From positions 28,469 to 92,468 of the forward strand of contig CAZCOB010000003.1 of the NCBI GenBank assembly GCA_964500415.1: a stretch of 64,000 nucleotides of DNA, given 5' to 3'. Below are positions 1 to 7,704 of this stretch, one piece after another. The notes below the pieces were generated by a model, which was given only the letters and a program-made list of their open reading frames with translations, had not been told where the DNA came from and ran no database searches. The position numbers were made by a program, and so were the translations under genes. Numbering within the stretch: the first letter of the stretch is position 1; each line of letters begins with the position of its first letter. The stretch comes from JAFGPF01 sp964500415. Its GTDB lineage: Bacteria > Chloroflexota > Dehalococcoidia > Dehalococcoidales > RBG-16-60-22.

Positions 1-41
1 CCGGGGAGTTCGATGGCAATAAAAGAGCGTATTTGTTCCAT
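1..41 (-). CDS. thpR: RNA 2',3'-cyclic phosphodiesterase ThpR, N-terminal fragment at window edge
   Basis: Only the first 13 codons are inside the window. They read MEQIRSFIAIELP on the minus strand from an ATG at 41. The RSFIAIELP stretch is the typical first beta strand of the ThpR/LigT (2H phosphoesterase) family, which opens or forms 2',5'- or 2',3'-cyclic bonds in RNA. The catalytic HxT motifs would lie beyond the edge. The stop codon of the upstream amidohydrolase gene is only 8 nt before this start, so the two are probably one transcription unit. No clear ribosome binding site is seen. The short length limits certainty. Confidence 0.6.
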   Translation of the reverse strand, partial: MEQIRSFIAIELP

Positions 42-49
42 AGTCCATA

Positions 50-892
50 CTATATACCGAGCAGCCGACGCGCGTTGCCGGATAAAATTAAATTTCTTTC
101 TTCTTCCGGTAGACCCGCATTACCGATTTCATTAAGAAGCCGGCCCTGCGGCATAACCGGATAATCACTACCGAAGAGAATCCTGTCCGCACCAACAAGC
201 TGGCAGACCTGACGGTATATCTCGGGGCGGTACAGGAAAGGCGATGCAGCCGTATCGAAATAAACATTTTCCATCACCTGACGCACTTCCGGCATCAGGT
301 TATAGAAAGGCAGGCCACCACCCCAGTGGGCGCAGACTACAGGTAAATCGGGGGAGTTGACAATGAATTTATATAATAATTCTGGGGTAGCCGCCCCCTT
401 ACCGGGATAGAGATGACCTGCCGGCTCCGAAGAATGTGTCAGCAGAATTAGATTGTGCTTCCGTAACACATCGATAAATGGCTCCATGACCTCTTTCCGG
501 GTAAAGTCTTCCTCTCTGGTATCCGGCCGCAGCTCTCCTACCCCTCTGATACCCCCACGGACACAGCGCTCGATTTCTGCCAGAGAAGCATCATCGACAT
601 ACGAACTTACGGCACAGAATCCGATTAACCGCTTCGGGTAGCGTGCCAGCGACTCCAGAATGTAGTCATTGGTCTCCACGCACAGTTCATGCGTGCTCCA
701 GTCGTAATTGACGATAACAGCAACATCGACCTCGTCCCTATCCATGCTCTCGACGAGGTCTTCGGCAGTAGCAATCCTGACTTTCTCACCGGAGTATATC
801 TGGGCGAAAGCTGCGTCTCTTTCCACATAACGTCTGCGGTTCTCTTTTATGCGTGGCGGCAGCGCATGCGTGTGGAAATCTATTTTCATCAT
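50..892 (-). CDS. Metal-dependent amidohydrolase family protein (TIM-barrel)
   Basis: A 280-residue protein of the amidohydrolase-2 (ACMSD-like) superfamily, which hydrolyses or decarboxylates small cyclic or aromatic substrates with a divalent metal. The metal-binding HTH motif is near the N-terminus (MKIDFHTHALP). A conserved histidine lies in VCAHWGGGLPF near residue 190, and the late aspartate is in LFGSDYP near residue 240. The substrate cannot be read from sequence. Tandem ATG codons at 892 and 889 are the likely starts; a TTG just before is in frame but less likely. It lies 44 nt downstream of the L25 gene and 8 nt upstream of thpR, all on the minus strand, so co-transcription is likely. 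Family is secure, substrate unknown. Confidence 0.8.
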   Translation of the reverse strand: MMKIDFHTHALPPRIKENRRRYVERDAAFAQIYSGEKVRIATAEDLVESMDRDEVDVAVIVNYDWSTHELCVETNDYILESLARYPKRLIGFCAVSSYVDDASLAEIERCVRGGIRGVGELRPDTREEDFTRKEVMEPFIDVLRKHNLILLTHSSEPAGHLYPGKGAATPELLYKFIVNSPDLPVVCAHWGGGLPFYNLMPEVRQVMENVYFDTAASPFLYRPEIYRQVCQLVGADRILFGSDYPVMPQGRLLNEIGNAGLPEEERNLILSGNARRLLGI

Positions 893-936
893 CAAACCAC
901 AGGCCAGCAGTCAAAGTCAGCCGTTGCAGATTACTT

Positions 937-1620
937 TTAACTCCCCGGTGCCGCTTCAGCCGAAGGTTTCCCCTTTGCTTCTTCAGCCGCTGCACCCTCT
1001 TCGACCTCACCCTCGACTTCAGCTTCTTCTTCCTCGGCTACCTCTTCCTCTTCCACCCTGACCTGAACTTCCGTAACCTTTACTACCAGTTGCTCAGGGT
1101 CGGCGTGAACGGTAATATCCGGGTCAAGTACTATATCCTTGACATTAATAGCCTGTTCCAGCTCTTCCAGAATACTGATATCTATCTCTATCTGCGGCGG
1201 AACCATGGCGGGTAGACATTCGATGCTCAACTCGGTAATACCGCGAGACAACATACGTCCCTTCCCCTTCATCACCGGTGCTTCGCCCACCAGGACAATG
1301 GGCACATCTACGGCCATCTTTTCTTCCATTTTTACCTGGTAAAAATCGATATGCAATAGCTGCTTACCGAGAACATCCCGCTGAATTTCGCGGACGAATA
1401 CGCCTTTCGGCTGCTTTTCTCCTTCGATACTAAGACTGATAATACGGGTCTCACCCGCATGAGCCACGACCTTCATAAGCTCGGTGGCATTACACTGCAG
1501 GGCCTGAGACTCTATATTATGTCCGAAAAGATGGGCCGGGGTTATCCCCTGCCGGCGTAAAAACCGGTTCCTCTTCCCGAACACATTCCTCTTAAAGGCA
1601 TTCAATTTCAGTTCTTCCAT
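937..1620 (-). CDS. rplY: 50S ribosomal protein L25/Ctc
   Basis: A 227-residue large-subunit protein that binds 5S rRNA. Residues 1-95 form the L25 domain (MEELKLNAFKRNVFGKRNRF, then the HIDFYQV strand). Residues 100-185 form the C-terminal TL5/CTC beta domain (VDVPIVLVGEAP and the CLPAMVPPQIEIDIS region). The last 40 residues are an acidic Glu/Ala-rich tail, as in many long L25/CTC proteins. Start ATG at 1620 has a purine-rich GGGGGAAAA site just upstream. A TTGATT/TTAAAT pair about 30-60 nt upstream could be its promoter; this reading is tentative. It is followed by the amidohydrolase gene 41 nt downstream. Confidence 0.93.
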   Translation of the reverse strand: MEELKLNAFKRNVFGKRNRFLRRQGITPAHLFGHNIESQALQCNATELMKVVAHAGETRIISLSIEGEKQPKGVFVREIQRDVLGKQLLHIDFYQVKMEEKMAVDVPIVLVGEAPVMKGKGRMLSRGITELSIECLPAMVPPQIEIDISILEELEQAINVKDIVLDPDITVHADPEQLVVKVTEVQVRVEEEEVAEEEEAEVEGEVEEGAAAEEAKGKPSAEAAPGS

Positions 1621-1661
1621 GTGTTTTCCCCCTTCATCCTGTCAATTTAATCATATTCAGG

Positions 1662-1681
1662 CGTAAAAATCAATTTTTACG
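1662..1681. repeat. Perfect palindrome between divergent genes
   Basis: CGTAAAAAT, a two-base centre, then ATTTTTACG: two perfect 9-bp arms. It sits between the divergently transcribed L25 and methyltransferase genes, just upstream of the methyltransferase promoter. It could be an operator or a small hairpin; no regulator is identified. Confidence 0.4.
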
Positions 1682-1692
1682 AACGAACTCAA

Positions 1693-1722
1693 TTGAAACA
1701 TCATCGTTACTGATGCTATAAT
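1693..1722 (+). promoter_or_regulatory. Predicted sigma-70 promoter of the methyltransferase gene
   Basis: TTGAAA at 1693-1698, an 18-nt spacer, then TATAAT at 1717-1722 preceded by TGC (extended -10). The gene starts at 1766, so the leader would be about 35 nt. Confidence 0.6.
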
Positions 1723-1765
1723 GCTACGTAATATTTCCGCCTGACTGATAAAACGGGCCTACAAA

Positions 1766-2548
1766 ATGAGTATTAAAAGAAACAATGAAGTAAGAGACAT
1801 CTGGAACACCAACGCCGCTTACTGGGATAAGCGCATGGGAGAAGGTAACGATTTCCACAAATTGCTCATCGAACCGAATCAAATCGAGTTATTGAATATA
1901 CGGAAGGGGGATTTGATTTTAGATATTGCCTGCGGTAACGGGCAGTTCACCCGGAGAATGACCGAACTGGGAGCCAGAGTAACCGCCATCGACTTTTCAG
2001 ACGAGTTTATCAACATCGCCCGGTCGAAACCGCTGGCTGATAAAATAGACTATCGAGTAATCGATGTTACCGACAAGGTCGCCCTCAATAAACTTGAAGG
2101 ATGTACTTTCGATGCCGTCGTCTGCACCATGGCGCTCATGGACATTGAGAACATCGAACTATTAATCGGTTTTTTACCGGAAATATTAAAGAACAACGGT
2201 AAATTCATATTTTCCATATTACACCCCTGCTTTAATTCGGGAGAAGCAAGTCAGGTTAATGAGTATACCGATTTCGGTGGTAAAATAATAAACAACTATT
2301 ACGTGAAAATAAGTAATTACCTGATATCGCAGCCAATCAAGGGCATCGGCATGGTAGGACAACCGAAACCGCAGTACTATTTCCACCGCCCCCTGAGCGA
2401 AATACTGAACCTGTGCTTTAAGAATAATTTTTACATGGACGGCATAAGAGAACCCTCTTTCAAAGACATTGAAAAGCAGAGTACCTGGGGTAATGTGTTT
2501 AAAAATAATCCACCGGCGATTGTCTGCGGCTTCAAACTAATGAAATAA
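1766..2548 (+). CDS. Class I SAM-dependent methyltransferase
   Basis: A 260-residue protein with a Rossmann-type methyltransferase fold. Motif I is LDIACGNGQFTRRM near residue 50, followed by the acidic end of strand 2 (VTAIDFSDEF) and VVCTMALMDIEN as motif IV. It starts with a DIWNTNAAYWDKRMGEG segment common to small-molecule and quinone-type methyltransferases. The substrate is not evident. It is a single-gene unit with its own promoter (1693-1722) and a hairpin just after the stop. It is more AT-rich than the transketolase genes that follow. Confidence 0.85.
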   Translation: MSIKRNNEVRDIWNTNAAYWDKRMGEGNDFHKLLIEPNQIELLNIRKGDLILDIACGNGQFTRRMTELGARVTAIDFSDEFINIARSKPLADKIDYRVIDVTDKVALNKLEGCTFDAVVCTMALMDIENIELLIGFLPEILKNNGKFIFSILHPCFNSGEASQVNEYTDFGGKIINNYYVKISNYLISQPIKGIGMVGQPKPQYYFHRPLSEILNLCFKNNFYMDGIREPSFKDIEKQSTWGNVFKNNPPAIVCGFKLMK

Positions 2549-2549
2549 T

Positions 2550-2582
2550 ACGGGAAACTCCTGTAGACTTAACATTTCCCGT
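2550..2582 (+). terminator. Possible terminator hairpin after methyltransferase gene
   Basis: ACGGGAAA (2550-2557) and TTTCCCGT (2575-2582) are perfect 8-nt arms with a 17-nt loop, directly after the methyltransferase stop. No long T run follows, so termination strength is doubtful. The right arm ends just before the -10 box of the transketolase gene. Confidence 0.4.
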
Positions 2583-2587
2583 TATAG

Positions 2588-2593
2588 TATAAT
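2588..2593 (+). promoter_or_regulatory. -10 box placing transketolase transcript start near its start codon
   Basis: TATAAT lies 9 nt before the GTG start at 2603, and no Shine-Dalgarno site fits between them. A near-leaderless transcript is likely. Confidence 0.5.
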
Positions 2594-2602
2594 GATATCG
2601 CT

Positions 2603-3484
2603 GTGACGACACCGTCTAATGCCAATAAATCATCATCGGGGACCTCGGCTGATAATGTAAAAGCCGGGGTTTTTTCTTCAAATGAAGACCTTACCGCCGT
2701 CGCTAAAAGGCTGCGCCGCCACATTGTTACGATGATTGCCGGAGCCGGCAGCGGCCATCCCGGCGGCTCGCTATCGGCGGTGGAAATCGCCACCGCTCTC
2801 TTCTGGAAGATAATGCGCCACAAGCCGTCCGACCCGCACTGGCGAGACAGGGACAGGTTTATCCTTAGCAAGGGCCATGCCGCTCCCCTGTTGTATGCGG
2901 TACTGGCTGAATGGGATTACTTCCCGTTAAGCGAACTGGCCAGCCTGAGGCAGCTTGACAGTCGTTTGCAGGGCCACGCCGACCGTACTGCTACACCTGG
3001 CGTTGAAATGTCGTCGGGGAGTCTGGGGCAGGGCCTATCCTTCGCCATTGGCGTGGCGCTGGCGGGTCGTTTAAACGCTCAACGCTACCGCGTCTATACT
3101 CTGCTCAGCGACGGCGAGTGCGACGAGGGGCAGACCTGGGAAGCCGCTATGGCCGCCGCCCAGTTCAAGCTGGATAACCTCACCGCCATTGTAGACAATA
3201 ACGGCATACAGTTGAGCGGCTTTAACCGCGATATCATGAACATCGACCCCCTGAACAAAAAGTGGGCGGCCTTCGGGTGGCACGTAACCGATGTCGACGG
3301 CCACGATTTAAACCAGCTTCTCGACGCCCTGGATAGGGCGAAAGAAGTCAAAGGCCAGCCCGCCGTCATCATCGCCCATACCGTTAAAGGCAAGGGAGTC
3401 AGCTTCATGGAGAACAACGTGGACTTTCATGGCAAAGCACCCAGCGCCGAACAACTGGAAATAGCCCTCAAGGAGCTTGCGTAA
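2603..3484 (+). CDS. Transketolase, N-terminal (TPP-binding) subunit
   Basis: A 293-residue thiamine-diphosphate-binding half of a split transketolase, which moves two-carbon ketol units between sugar phosphates in the non-oxidative pentose phosphate pathway. Visible motifs are GAGSGHPGGSLSAVEI near residue 47, ILSKGHAAPLLYA, and the TPP/Mg motif LLSDGECDEGQTWEA with the downstream DNNGIQLSG. A GTG start at 2603 follows a TATAAT box by 9 nt. The roughly 25-residue Ser/Thr/Asn-rich N-terminal extension before the core suggests a later start is possible. The C-terminal subunit starts 2 nt after this stop. Splitting into two subunits is usual in archaea and Dehalococcoides-like bacteria. Confidence 0.93.
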   Translation: MTTPSNANKSSSGTSADNVKAGVFSSNEDLTAVAKRLRRHIVTMIAGAGSGHPGGSLSAVEIATALFWKIMRHKPSDPHWRDRDRFILSKGHAAPLLYAVLAEWDYFPLSELASLRQLDSRLQGHADRTATPGVEMSSGSLGQGLSFAIGVALAGRLNAQRYRVYTLLSDGECDEGQTWEAAMAAAQFKLDNLTAIVDNNGIQLSGFNRDIMNIDPLNKKWAAFGWHVTDVDGHDLNQLLDALDRAKEVKGQPAVIIAHTVKGKGVSFMENNVDFHGKAPSAEQLEIALKELA

Positions 3485-3486
3485 TC

Positions 3487-4428
3487 GTGGCCGGGGAAGT
3501 TTCTCTGCGGGATACCTACGGTAAAACACTGGTAGAACTGGGTAAGAAAAACCGGGATATCGTCGTACTGGATGCCGACCTGAGTCCATCGACGATGACT
3601 AAATACTTCGCCGCCGAGTTCCCAGACAGGTTTTTCGAAGTCGGCATCGCCGAGCAGAACATGATAGGCATCGCCTCCGGACTGGCCGCCTCCGGCAAGA
3701 TACCCTTCGCCAGTACCTTCGCCGTCTTTGCCCCCGGGCGCTGCTTCGACCAGATTCGAGTATCGGTAGCGCAGGCGAGGCTCAACGTTAAAATAGTATC
3801 GACTCATGCCGGTGTGACCGTCGGCGAGGACGGCGCCTCCCACCAGGCGCTGGAAGACCTGGCTCTCACCTGCTCCTTGCCCGGCTTTACCGTTATCGTC
3901 CCCGCGGACGCCATCGAGACCGCCCGGGTAATAGAAGCCGTGGCCGGACACATCGGACCCTGCTACGTCCGTCTGCCCCGGGCTAAATTGCCCAATGTAA
4001 ACAAAACCGGCTACCGATTTGAAATCGGCAGGGCGGTTACCTTGAGACCAGGCAAGGACGTTTCTGTGATTGCTATCGGCGTGATGGTATCCAAGGCGCT
4101 GGAGGCCGCCGACATACTGGCTGAGGAAGGTATCGACTGCCGGGTGCTCAACATATCCACTCTCAAGCCGATAGATGAAGCAGCTATCGTTGAAGCCGCC
4201 GGTGAGACCGGGGCTATCGTTACCGCCGAGGAGCACCAGGAGCACGGCGGTCTCGGCAGTACGGTAGCGCGAGTTATAGCTAAACACCACCCGGTGCCTA
4301 TGGAATTCGTAGCTATCAAGGACGTTTTCGGCATGTCTGGCACACCGGAGGAGCTGCTGGAAAATTACGGCCTGACCGCGCCGGATATCGTCAAGGCTGT
4401 CCGTGAGGCGATAAGGAGAAAGCGTTAG
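3487..4428 (+). CDS. Transketolase, C-terminal subunit
   Basis: A 313-residue partner of the preceding protein. It has the pyrimidine-binding domain (VLDADLSPSTMTKYF, then FEVGIAEQNMIGIASGLA with the catalytic glutamate that activates TPP) and the C-terminal transketolase domain (VTAEEHQEHGGLGS). GTG start at 3487, 2 nt after the stop of the N-terminal subunit, so the two are translationally coupled. Its stop overlaps by 4 nt that of the convergent dCMP deaminase gene. DXS-type synthases have a similar domain order, but the split form and the N-terminal partner favour transketolase. Confidence 0.92.
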   Translation: MAGEVSLRDTYGKTLVELGKKNRDIVVLDADLSPSTMTKYFAAEFPDRFFEVGIAEQNMIGIASGLAASGKIPFASTFAVFAPGRCFDQIRVSVAQARLNVKIVSTHAGVTVGEDGASHQALEDLALTCSLPGFTVIVPADAIETARVIEAVAGHIGPCYVRLPRAKLPNVNKTGYRFEIGRAVTLRPGKDVSVIAIGVMVSKALEAADILAEEGIDCRVLNISTLKPIDEAAIVEAAGETGAIVTAEEHQEHGGLGSTVARVIAKHHPVPMEFVAIKDVFGMSGTPEELLENYGLTAPDIVKAVREAIRRKR

Positions 4429-4910
4429 TCCAGGTAAGTTATTTCCGACGGCGGCCTGTCCTTTATGTCGACCTCGATTCCCGCCTCATGGAAAAGCTCG
4501 ATAAACCTGTCATCATTATACTTCCCGAAGCTGACAAATCGCTTTATCCTGGCGTTGACCAGCATCTTGGCGCAGAGCACACAGGGCGTGTGCGTACAGT
4601 AAACGGTACTCCCTTCTAGGCTGACCCCGTGAAGTCCCGCCTGGACAATAACGTTCTGCTCGGCGTGGATGGCGCGGCAAATTTCCTGCCTTGTCCCCGA
4701 CTCTATCCCCAGTTCGTCGCGCAGGCAGCCGAGTTCCAGGCAGTCTTTCGCCCCGGCGGGCGCCCCGTTATAGCCGGTGGCCAGGATATGCTTATCCCTT
4801 ACGGCAATGGCGCCCATGTGGTGACGGCGGCAGGTGGACTGCTCCGCTACCACTGAAGCTATTTTCAGGAAATATTCGTCTTTTCCCGGCCTCTTCAGTA
4901 TATCTTTCAT
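4425..4910 (-). CDS. Deoxycytidylate (dCMP) deaminase
   Basis: A 161-residue zinc-dependent deaminase that converts dCMP to dUMP, feeding dTMP synthesis. The zinc site is visible as HAEQN (His ligand and catalytic Glu, near residue 83) and the later PCVLC pair of Cys ligands. The N-terminal part has the cytidine-deaminase insertion GYNGAPAGAKDCLELGC found in dCMP deaminases and ComEB. Its start overlaps the stop of the UPF0200 kinase gene in an ATGA arrangement, so both are in one operon. Close relatives are ComE operon protein 2 homologues; dCMP deaminase is the most conservative reading. Confidence 0.9.
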   Translation of the reverse strand: MKDILKRPGKDEYFLKIASVVAEQSTCRRHHMGAIAVRDKHILATGYNGAPAGAKDCLELGCLRDELGIESGTRQEICRAIHAEQNVIVQAGLHGVSLEGSTVYCTHTPCVLCAKMLVNARIKRFVSFGKYNDDRFIELFHEAGIEVDIKDRPPSEITYLD

Positions 4911-5449
4911 TTCAGTCTACCGATAATCCTCTCTACTTGCCGCCTGAGTTCGACCAGTGTTGCATCGTTCAGGACGGTGAAATCGGCCATAGCAATCGGC
5001 CCGCCTTTATTCAGGTTCTTGATTTCGGCGCTGTCGCGGTTGGCGGCTTCCTGCGGCGTTAGCGGACGAATCTCGCGATTCTCCAGGCGGTCATATCTAT
5101 CCTGCGGCGACGACCATACTGCCACTACGATGAAATCATCCCTGTAATGTCCCTTAAGAAAGATGTATTCCTCCCAGGAATAAAGCCCATCGACTACCAC
5201 ATTTAGATTCTTCAGCGCGGCATCGATACGGGGCAGGCTCAGCTTGGCGTAGGCGTCCATGCCGTATTTTTTCCTGAGCGACTCCCTGGCCTGCCGCTCG
5301 TTCTCCTCGTTCAGCTTCAGGCCCTGTTTCCTGACCTCTTCATCGGTAATATCACCGAACCTGACGGTAGCGAAACCACTTTCGCGGAACATCCCGGCGA
5401 CCTCCGACTTGCCGGAGCCGGTCATGCCGACGATGGAAACGACTTTCAT
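4907..5449 (-). CDS. UPF0200 family nucleotide/dephospho-CoA-kinase-like P-loop ATPase
   Basis: A 180-residue P-loop protein. The Walker A motif GMTGSGKSE lies within the first 15 residues. A conserved YSWEEYIFLK segment and the late NREIRPLTPQEAANRD stretch match the UPF0200 family, best known from archaea and distantly related to dephospho-CoA and nucleoside-monophosphate kinases. The substrate is unproven; pairing with dCMP deaminase (4-nt overlap) hints at nucleotide metabolism, which is inference. An ATG at 5458 lies inside a TATAAT box, so the second ATG at 5449, 7 nt after the box, is preferred. No Shine-Dalgarno site is present, which fits a leaderless mRNA. Confidence 0.8.
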   Translation of the reverse strand: MKVVSIVGMTGSGKSEVAGMFRESGFATVRFGDITDEEVRKQGLKLNEENERQARESLRKKYGMDAYAKLSLPRIDAALKNLNVVVDGLYSWEEYIFLKGHYRDDFIVVAVWSSPQDRYDRLENREIRPLTPQEAANRDSAEIKNLNKGGPIAMADFTVLNDATLVELRRQVERIIGRLK

Positions 5450-5456
5450 ATCGTCC

Positions 5457-5462
5457 ATTATA
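5457..5462 (-). promoter_or_regulatory. -10 box of the UPF0200/dCMP deaminase operon
   Basis: TATAAT on the minus strand with TTGTTA 18 nt upstream. The box ends 7 nt before the ATG at 5449, which would make the ATG the 5' end of the transcript. Confidence 0.6.
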
Positions 5463-5509
5463 AGCGGTTACCGCTGAAAATAACAACGTGATATCTGGAC
5501 ATTTTGTGC

Positions 5510-5515
5510 TATAAT
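5510..5515 (+). promoter_or_regulatory. Extended -10 box of the CCA-type nucleotidyltransferase gene
   Basis: TGCTATAAT with TATAAT at 5510-5515, 7 nt before the ATG at 5523. An upstream in-frame ATG (5514) overlaps the box itself and is therefore an unlikely start. Confidence 0.6.
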
Positions 5516-5522
5516 GTGGAAA

Positions 5523-6785
5523 ATGCCTGAAGTTATAAATTTGGCCGACCGGATGCAGGAGCAGCTGCCTGCTAACTTAATCGATTTTATCAGGAAAGTC
5601 GGGGATGTGGCCCAAAAACGCCAGCAGCGGCTCTACCTGGTGGGCGGCGCGGTGCGCGACCTTCTCCTGGAGCGGAGCAATTTAGACCTCGATTTAGTGG
5701 TCGAGGGGAATGCCATCAAACTGGCGCAGGAGATGGCACGGGGCAATCGCGCCGGAGTCACCACCCACCCGCGCTTCGGCACCGCCAAGCTGCAGTGGGG
5801 CAACCGGAGCGCCGACATCGCAACCGCCCGCGCCGAGACCTATTCCCGCCCCGGCGCACTACCCACGGTGAAGCCCGGCACCATCACCGACGACCTCGCC
5901 CGCCGCGATTTTACCATCAATGCCATGGCTGTACAGCTTAATCCGCTTCATTTCGGCGTACTCATCGACCCTCACGGCGGGAGGCGGGACCTGAAAAAGA
6001 AGCTGGTTCGGGTACTGCATGAGAGAAGCTTCACTGACGATGCCACCCGCATCTGGCGAGCTATTCGCTACGAGCAGCGGCTGGACTTCCGTATCGAGTC
6101 ATCGACTCTCAAGCTGTTGAAACGCGATACGGCCATGCTGGCTACCGTCAGCGGCGACCGTATCCGCCACGAATTAGAAATCGTCCTGAAAGAAGAAACG
6201 CCGGAGAAGGCCCTGCACCGTGCCGATGAGCTCGGTGTGCTTTCGAGGCTGCACCACTCTCTCAGGGGGGACGACTGGCTGGAGAAGACCTTCGCCATGG
6301 CACGCGAGCGCTGCCTGCCCGTCGAGCCGCACCCGCAGCTTTACCTGACGCTGCTGGCCTACCGCCTGACCGCCGAAGCAATTGAAAATTTCGCCTCGTA
6401 TCTCCACCTGCCTAAAACATCAGCGCAGGTATTAAGAGATACGGCAGTTATTAAGGCTAAAAACAAGGAGCTATCCGCGCCCGGCCTGGCGCCGAGCCTG
6501 ATTTGTAATTTTTTGCACGGCTACGGCCTGACGTCACTTACGGCCAGCGAACTGTGCGCCGACTCCCCCAACGCCGCCGAGCATATCAGTCTTTACCTTA
6601 ACGTGCTGAGACACATCAACCCCGCCCTCAGCGGGGAAGACCTGAAAAAGCTGGGCGTCCCGGAAGGCCCGAAAATCAAGGAGGTCCTGCAAGCCCTACG
6701 CGAGGCTCGACTTGACGGGAAAATAAGCAGCAAGTGGGAAGAGGAGGAGATGGTGAGGGGATTAATGGAAAGCTCCAAGCACTAA
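5523..6785 (+). CDS. CCA tRNA nucleotidyltransferase / poly(A) polymerase family protein
   Basis: A 420-residue class II nucleotidyltransferase (polymerase beta fold) that adds or repairs the CCA end of tRNAs, or adds poly(A). The head domain has LVGGAVRDLLLERSN followed by LDLDLV with the two catalytic aspartates, a second acidic strand around SADIATARAETY, and RRDFTINAMAV. The RNA-binding region follows (DDATRIWRAIRYEQRLDFRI). The C-terminal half is helical and divergent. The start at 5523 is chosen because the ATG at 5514 overlaps the -10 box. Whether it is a full CCA enzyme or an A-adding or CC-adding form cannot be told without alignment. Confidence 0.88.
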   Translation: MPEVINLADRMQEQLPANLIDFIRKVGDVAQKRQQRLYLVGGAVRDLLLERSNLDLDLVVEGNAIKLAQEMARGNRAGVTTHPRFGTAKLQWGNRSADIATARAETYSRPGALPTVKPGTITDDLARRDFTINAMAVQLNPLHFGVLIDPHGGRRDLKKKLVRVLHERSFTDDATRIWRAIRYEQRLDFRIESSTLKLLKRDTAMLATVSGDRIRHELEIVLKEETPEKALHRADELGVLSRLHHSLRGDDWLEKTFAMARERCLPVEPHPQLYLTLLAYRLTAEAIENFASYLHLPKTSAQVLRDTAVIKAKNKELSAPGLAPSLICNFLHGYGLTSLTASELCADSPNAAEHISLYLNVLRHINPALSGEDLKKLGVPEGPKIKEVLQALREARLDGKISSKWEEEEMVRGLMESSKH

Positions 6786-6819
6786 ATTCTAAGCACCAAG
6801 AACGATGCGGGGTTTTTTA

Positions 6820-7125
6820 TACCTCACCCCCTTTATCCCCCTCTCCTGGCCAGGCGTTCCGTATGAGAGGGGGATTTTAATTTGAGAGGGGGCTGGCGCC
6901 CCCTCTCGCTGCACACTCCCCTTTGGGGTGGGGGAAAGGAACGGAAATCCCTCTTTAGTCCCCCTTTTTCAAAGGGGGAAACTTAATTCTCCCTCTTGTC
7001 CCTCCTTACGAAGGAGGGACGTCAATACCCGAAAAGGGGTGGGGTAAACCTGCGGGATAAGCAGCGGATGAGCCAAGGGCGGTCTGGGTGGGAAAAGATA
7101 AGAAACGAGGGGTGGGGGGGAGTTA
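6820..7125. repeat. Intergenic MITE-like repeat, copy 1
   Basis: This fills the gap between the nucleotidyltransferase and rubrerythrin genes. It begins TACCTCACCCCCTTTATCCC, contains a hairpin GAGAGGGGGC-TGG-CGCCCCCTCTC (about 6891-6920), several short C-run/G-run hairpins, and the conserved core GGGCGGTCTGGGTGGGAAAA at 7078-7097, ending in a GGGGTGGGG run. About 170 bp (roughly 6975-7070) is nearly identical to copy 2 at 11.8-12.2 kb. No gene is seen in it. Confidence 0.75.
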
Positions 7126-7131
7126 TACCCC

Positions 7132-7638
7132 CTACTCCACCTTCTTAAACGCACTGGCCGGCGCCCCGCAGATAGGGCACTTCTCCGGCGGCTCTCCCGT
7201 TACGGTATTGCCGCAGACCTGGCAGACATAGTAAGTGGCATCCGCCGGCGGTTTGTTCTCCTTAATAGCCGCCAGCGCTGCCTCGAAATAGCCGTGATGT
7301 ACCTTCTCCACCTCGTTGGCCCAGTTAAAGGTGCGCCTGGCCCGCTCGTTTTTTTCCTCCCCTGCCTTCTCGATGAAATGCGGATACATCGCGGTGAACT
7401 CCTGGTACTCACCCATGACGGCTGCCAGCAGGTTGTCCTTCGTCGAGCCGATGGCATCCATGGCGTTCAGGTGGTTGCGGGCGTGAACCGTCTCCGCCTC
7501 GGCGACTGCCCGGAATAGTCTGGCTACCTGCGGATATCCCTCCTTTTCAGCTTTTTCCGCGAAGAACATATAACGGCGGTTGGCCTGGCTCTCGCCGCCG
7601 AAAGCTTCCATGATATTGCCCTCTGTTTCGTAAGCCAT
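7132..7638 (-). CDS. Rubrerythrin
   Basis: A 168-residue peroxide-scavenging non-haem diiron protein typical of anaerobes. The N-terminal ferritin-like four-helix domain carries the Glu/His ligands (ESQANRRY, EAETVHARNH, EYQEF, NEVEKVHHGYFEAAL). The C-terminal rubredoxin-like domain (residues about 135-160) has YVCQVCGNTV and CPICGAP, giving the four Cys ligands for one iron. Length and domain order match classical rubrerythrin. Its upstream neighbour on the same strand is the ferredoxin-nitroreductase, 66 nt away. The stop sits right at the edge of repeat copy 1. Confidence 0.95.
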   Translation of the reverse strand: MAYETEGNIMEAFGGESQANRRYMFFAEKAEKEGYPQVARLFRAVAEAETVHARNHLNAMDAIGSTKDNLLAAVMGEYQEFTAMYPHFIEKAGEEKNERARRTFNWANEVEKVHHGYFEAALAAIKENKPPADATYYVCQVCGNTVTGEPPEKCPICGAPASAFKKVE

Positions 7639-7704
7639 AAAAACCCCCTGTACTTTCTTAATTTATAACCAACAGTATACGCTATTTATCCAATCTTTGC
7701 TTCA

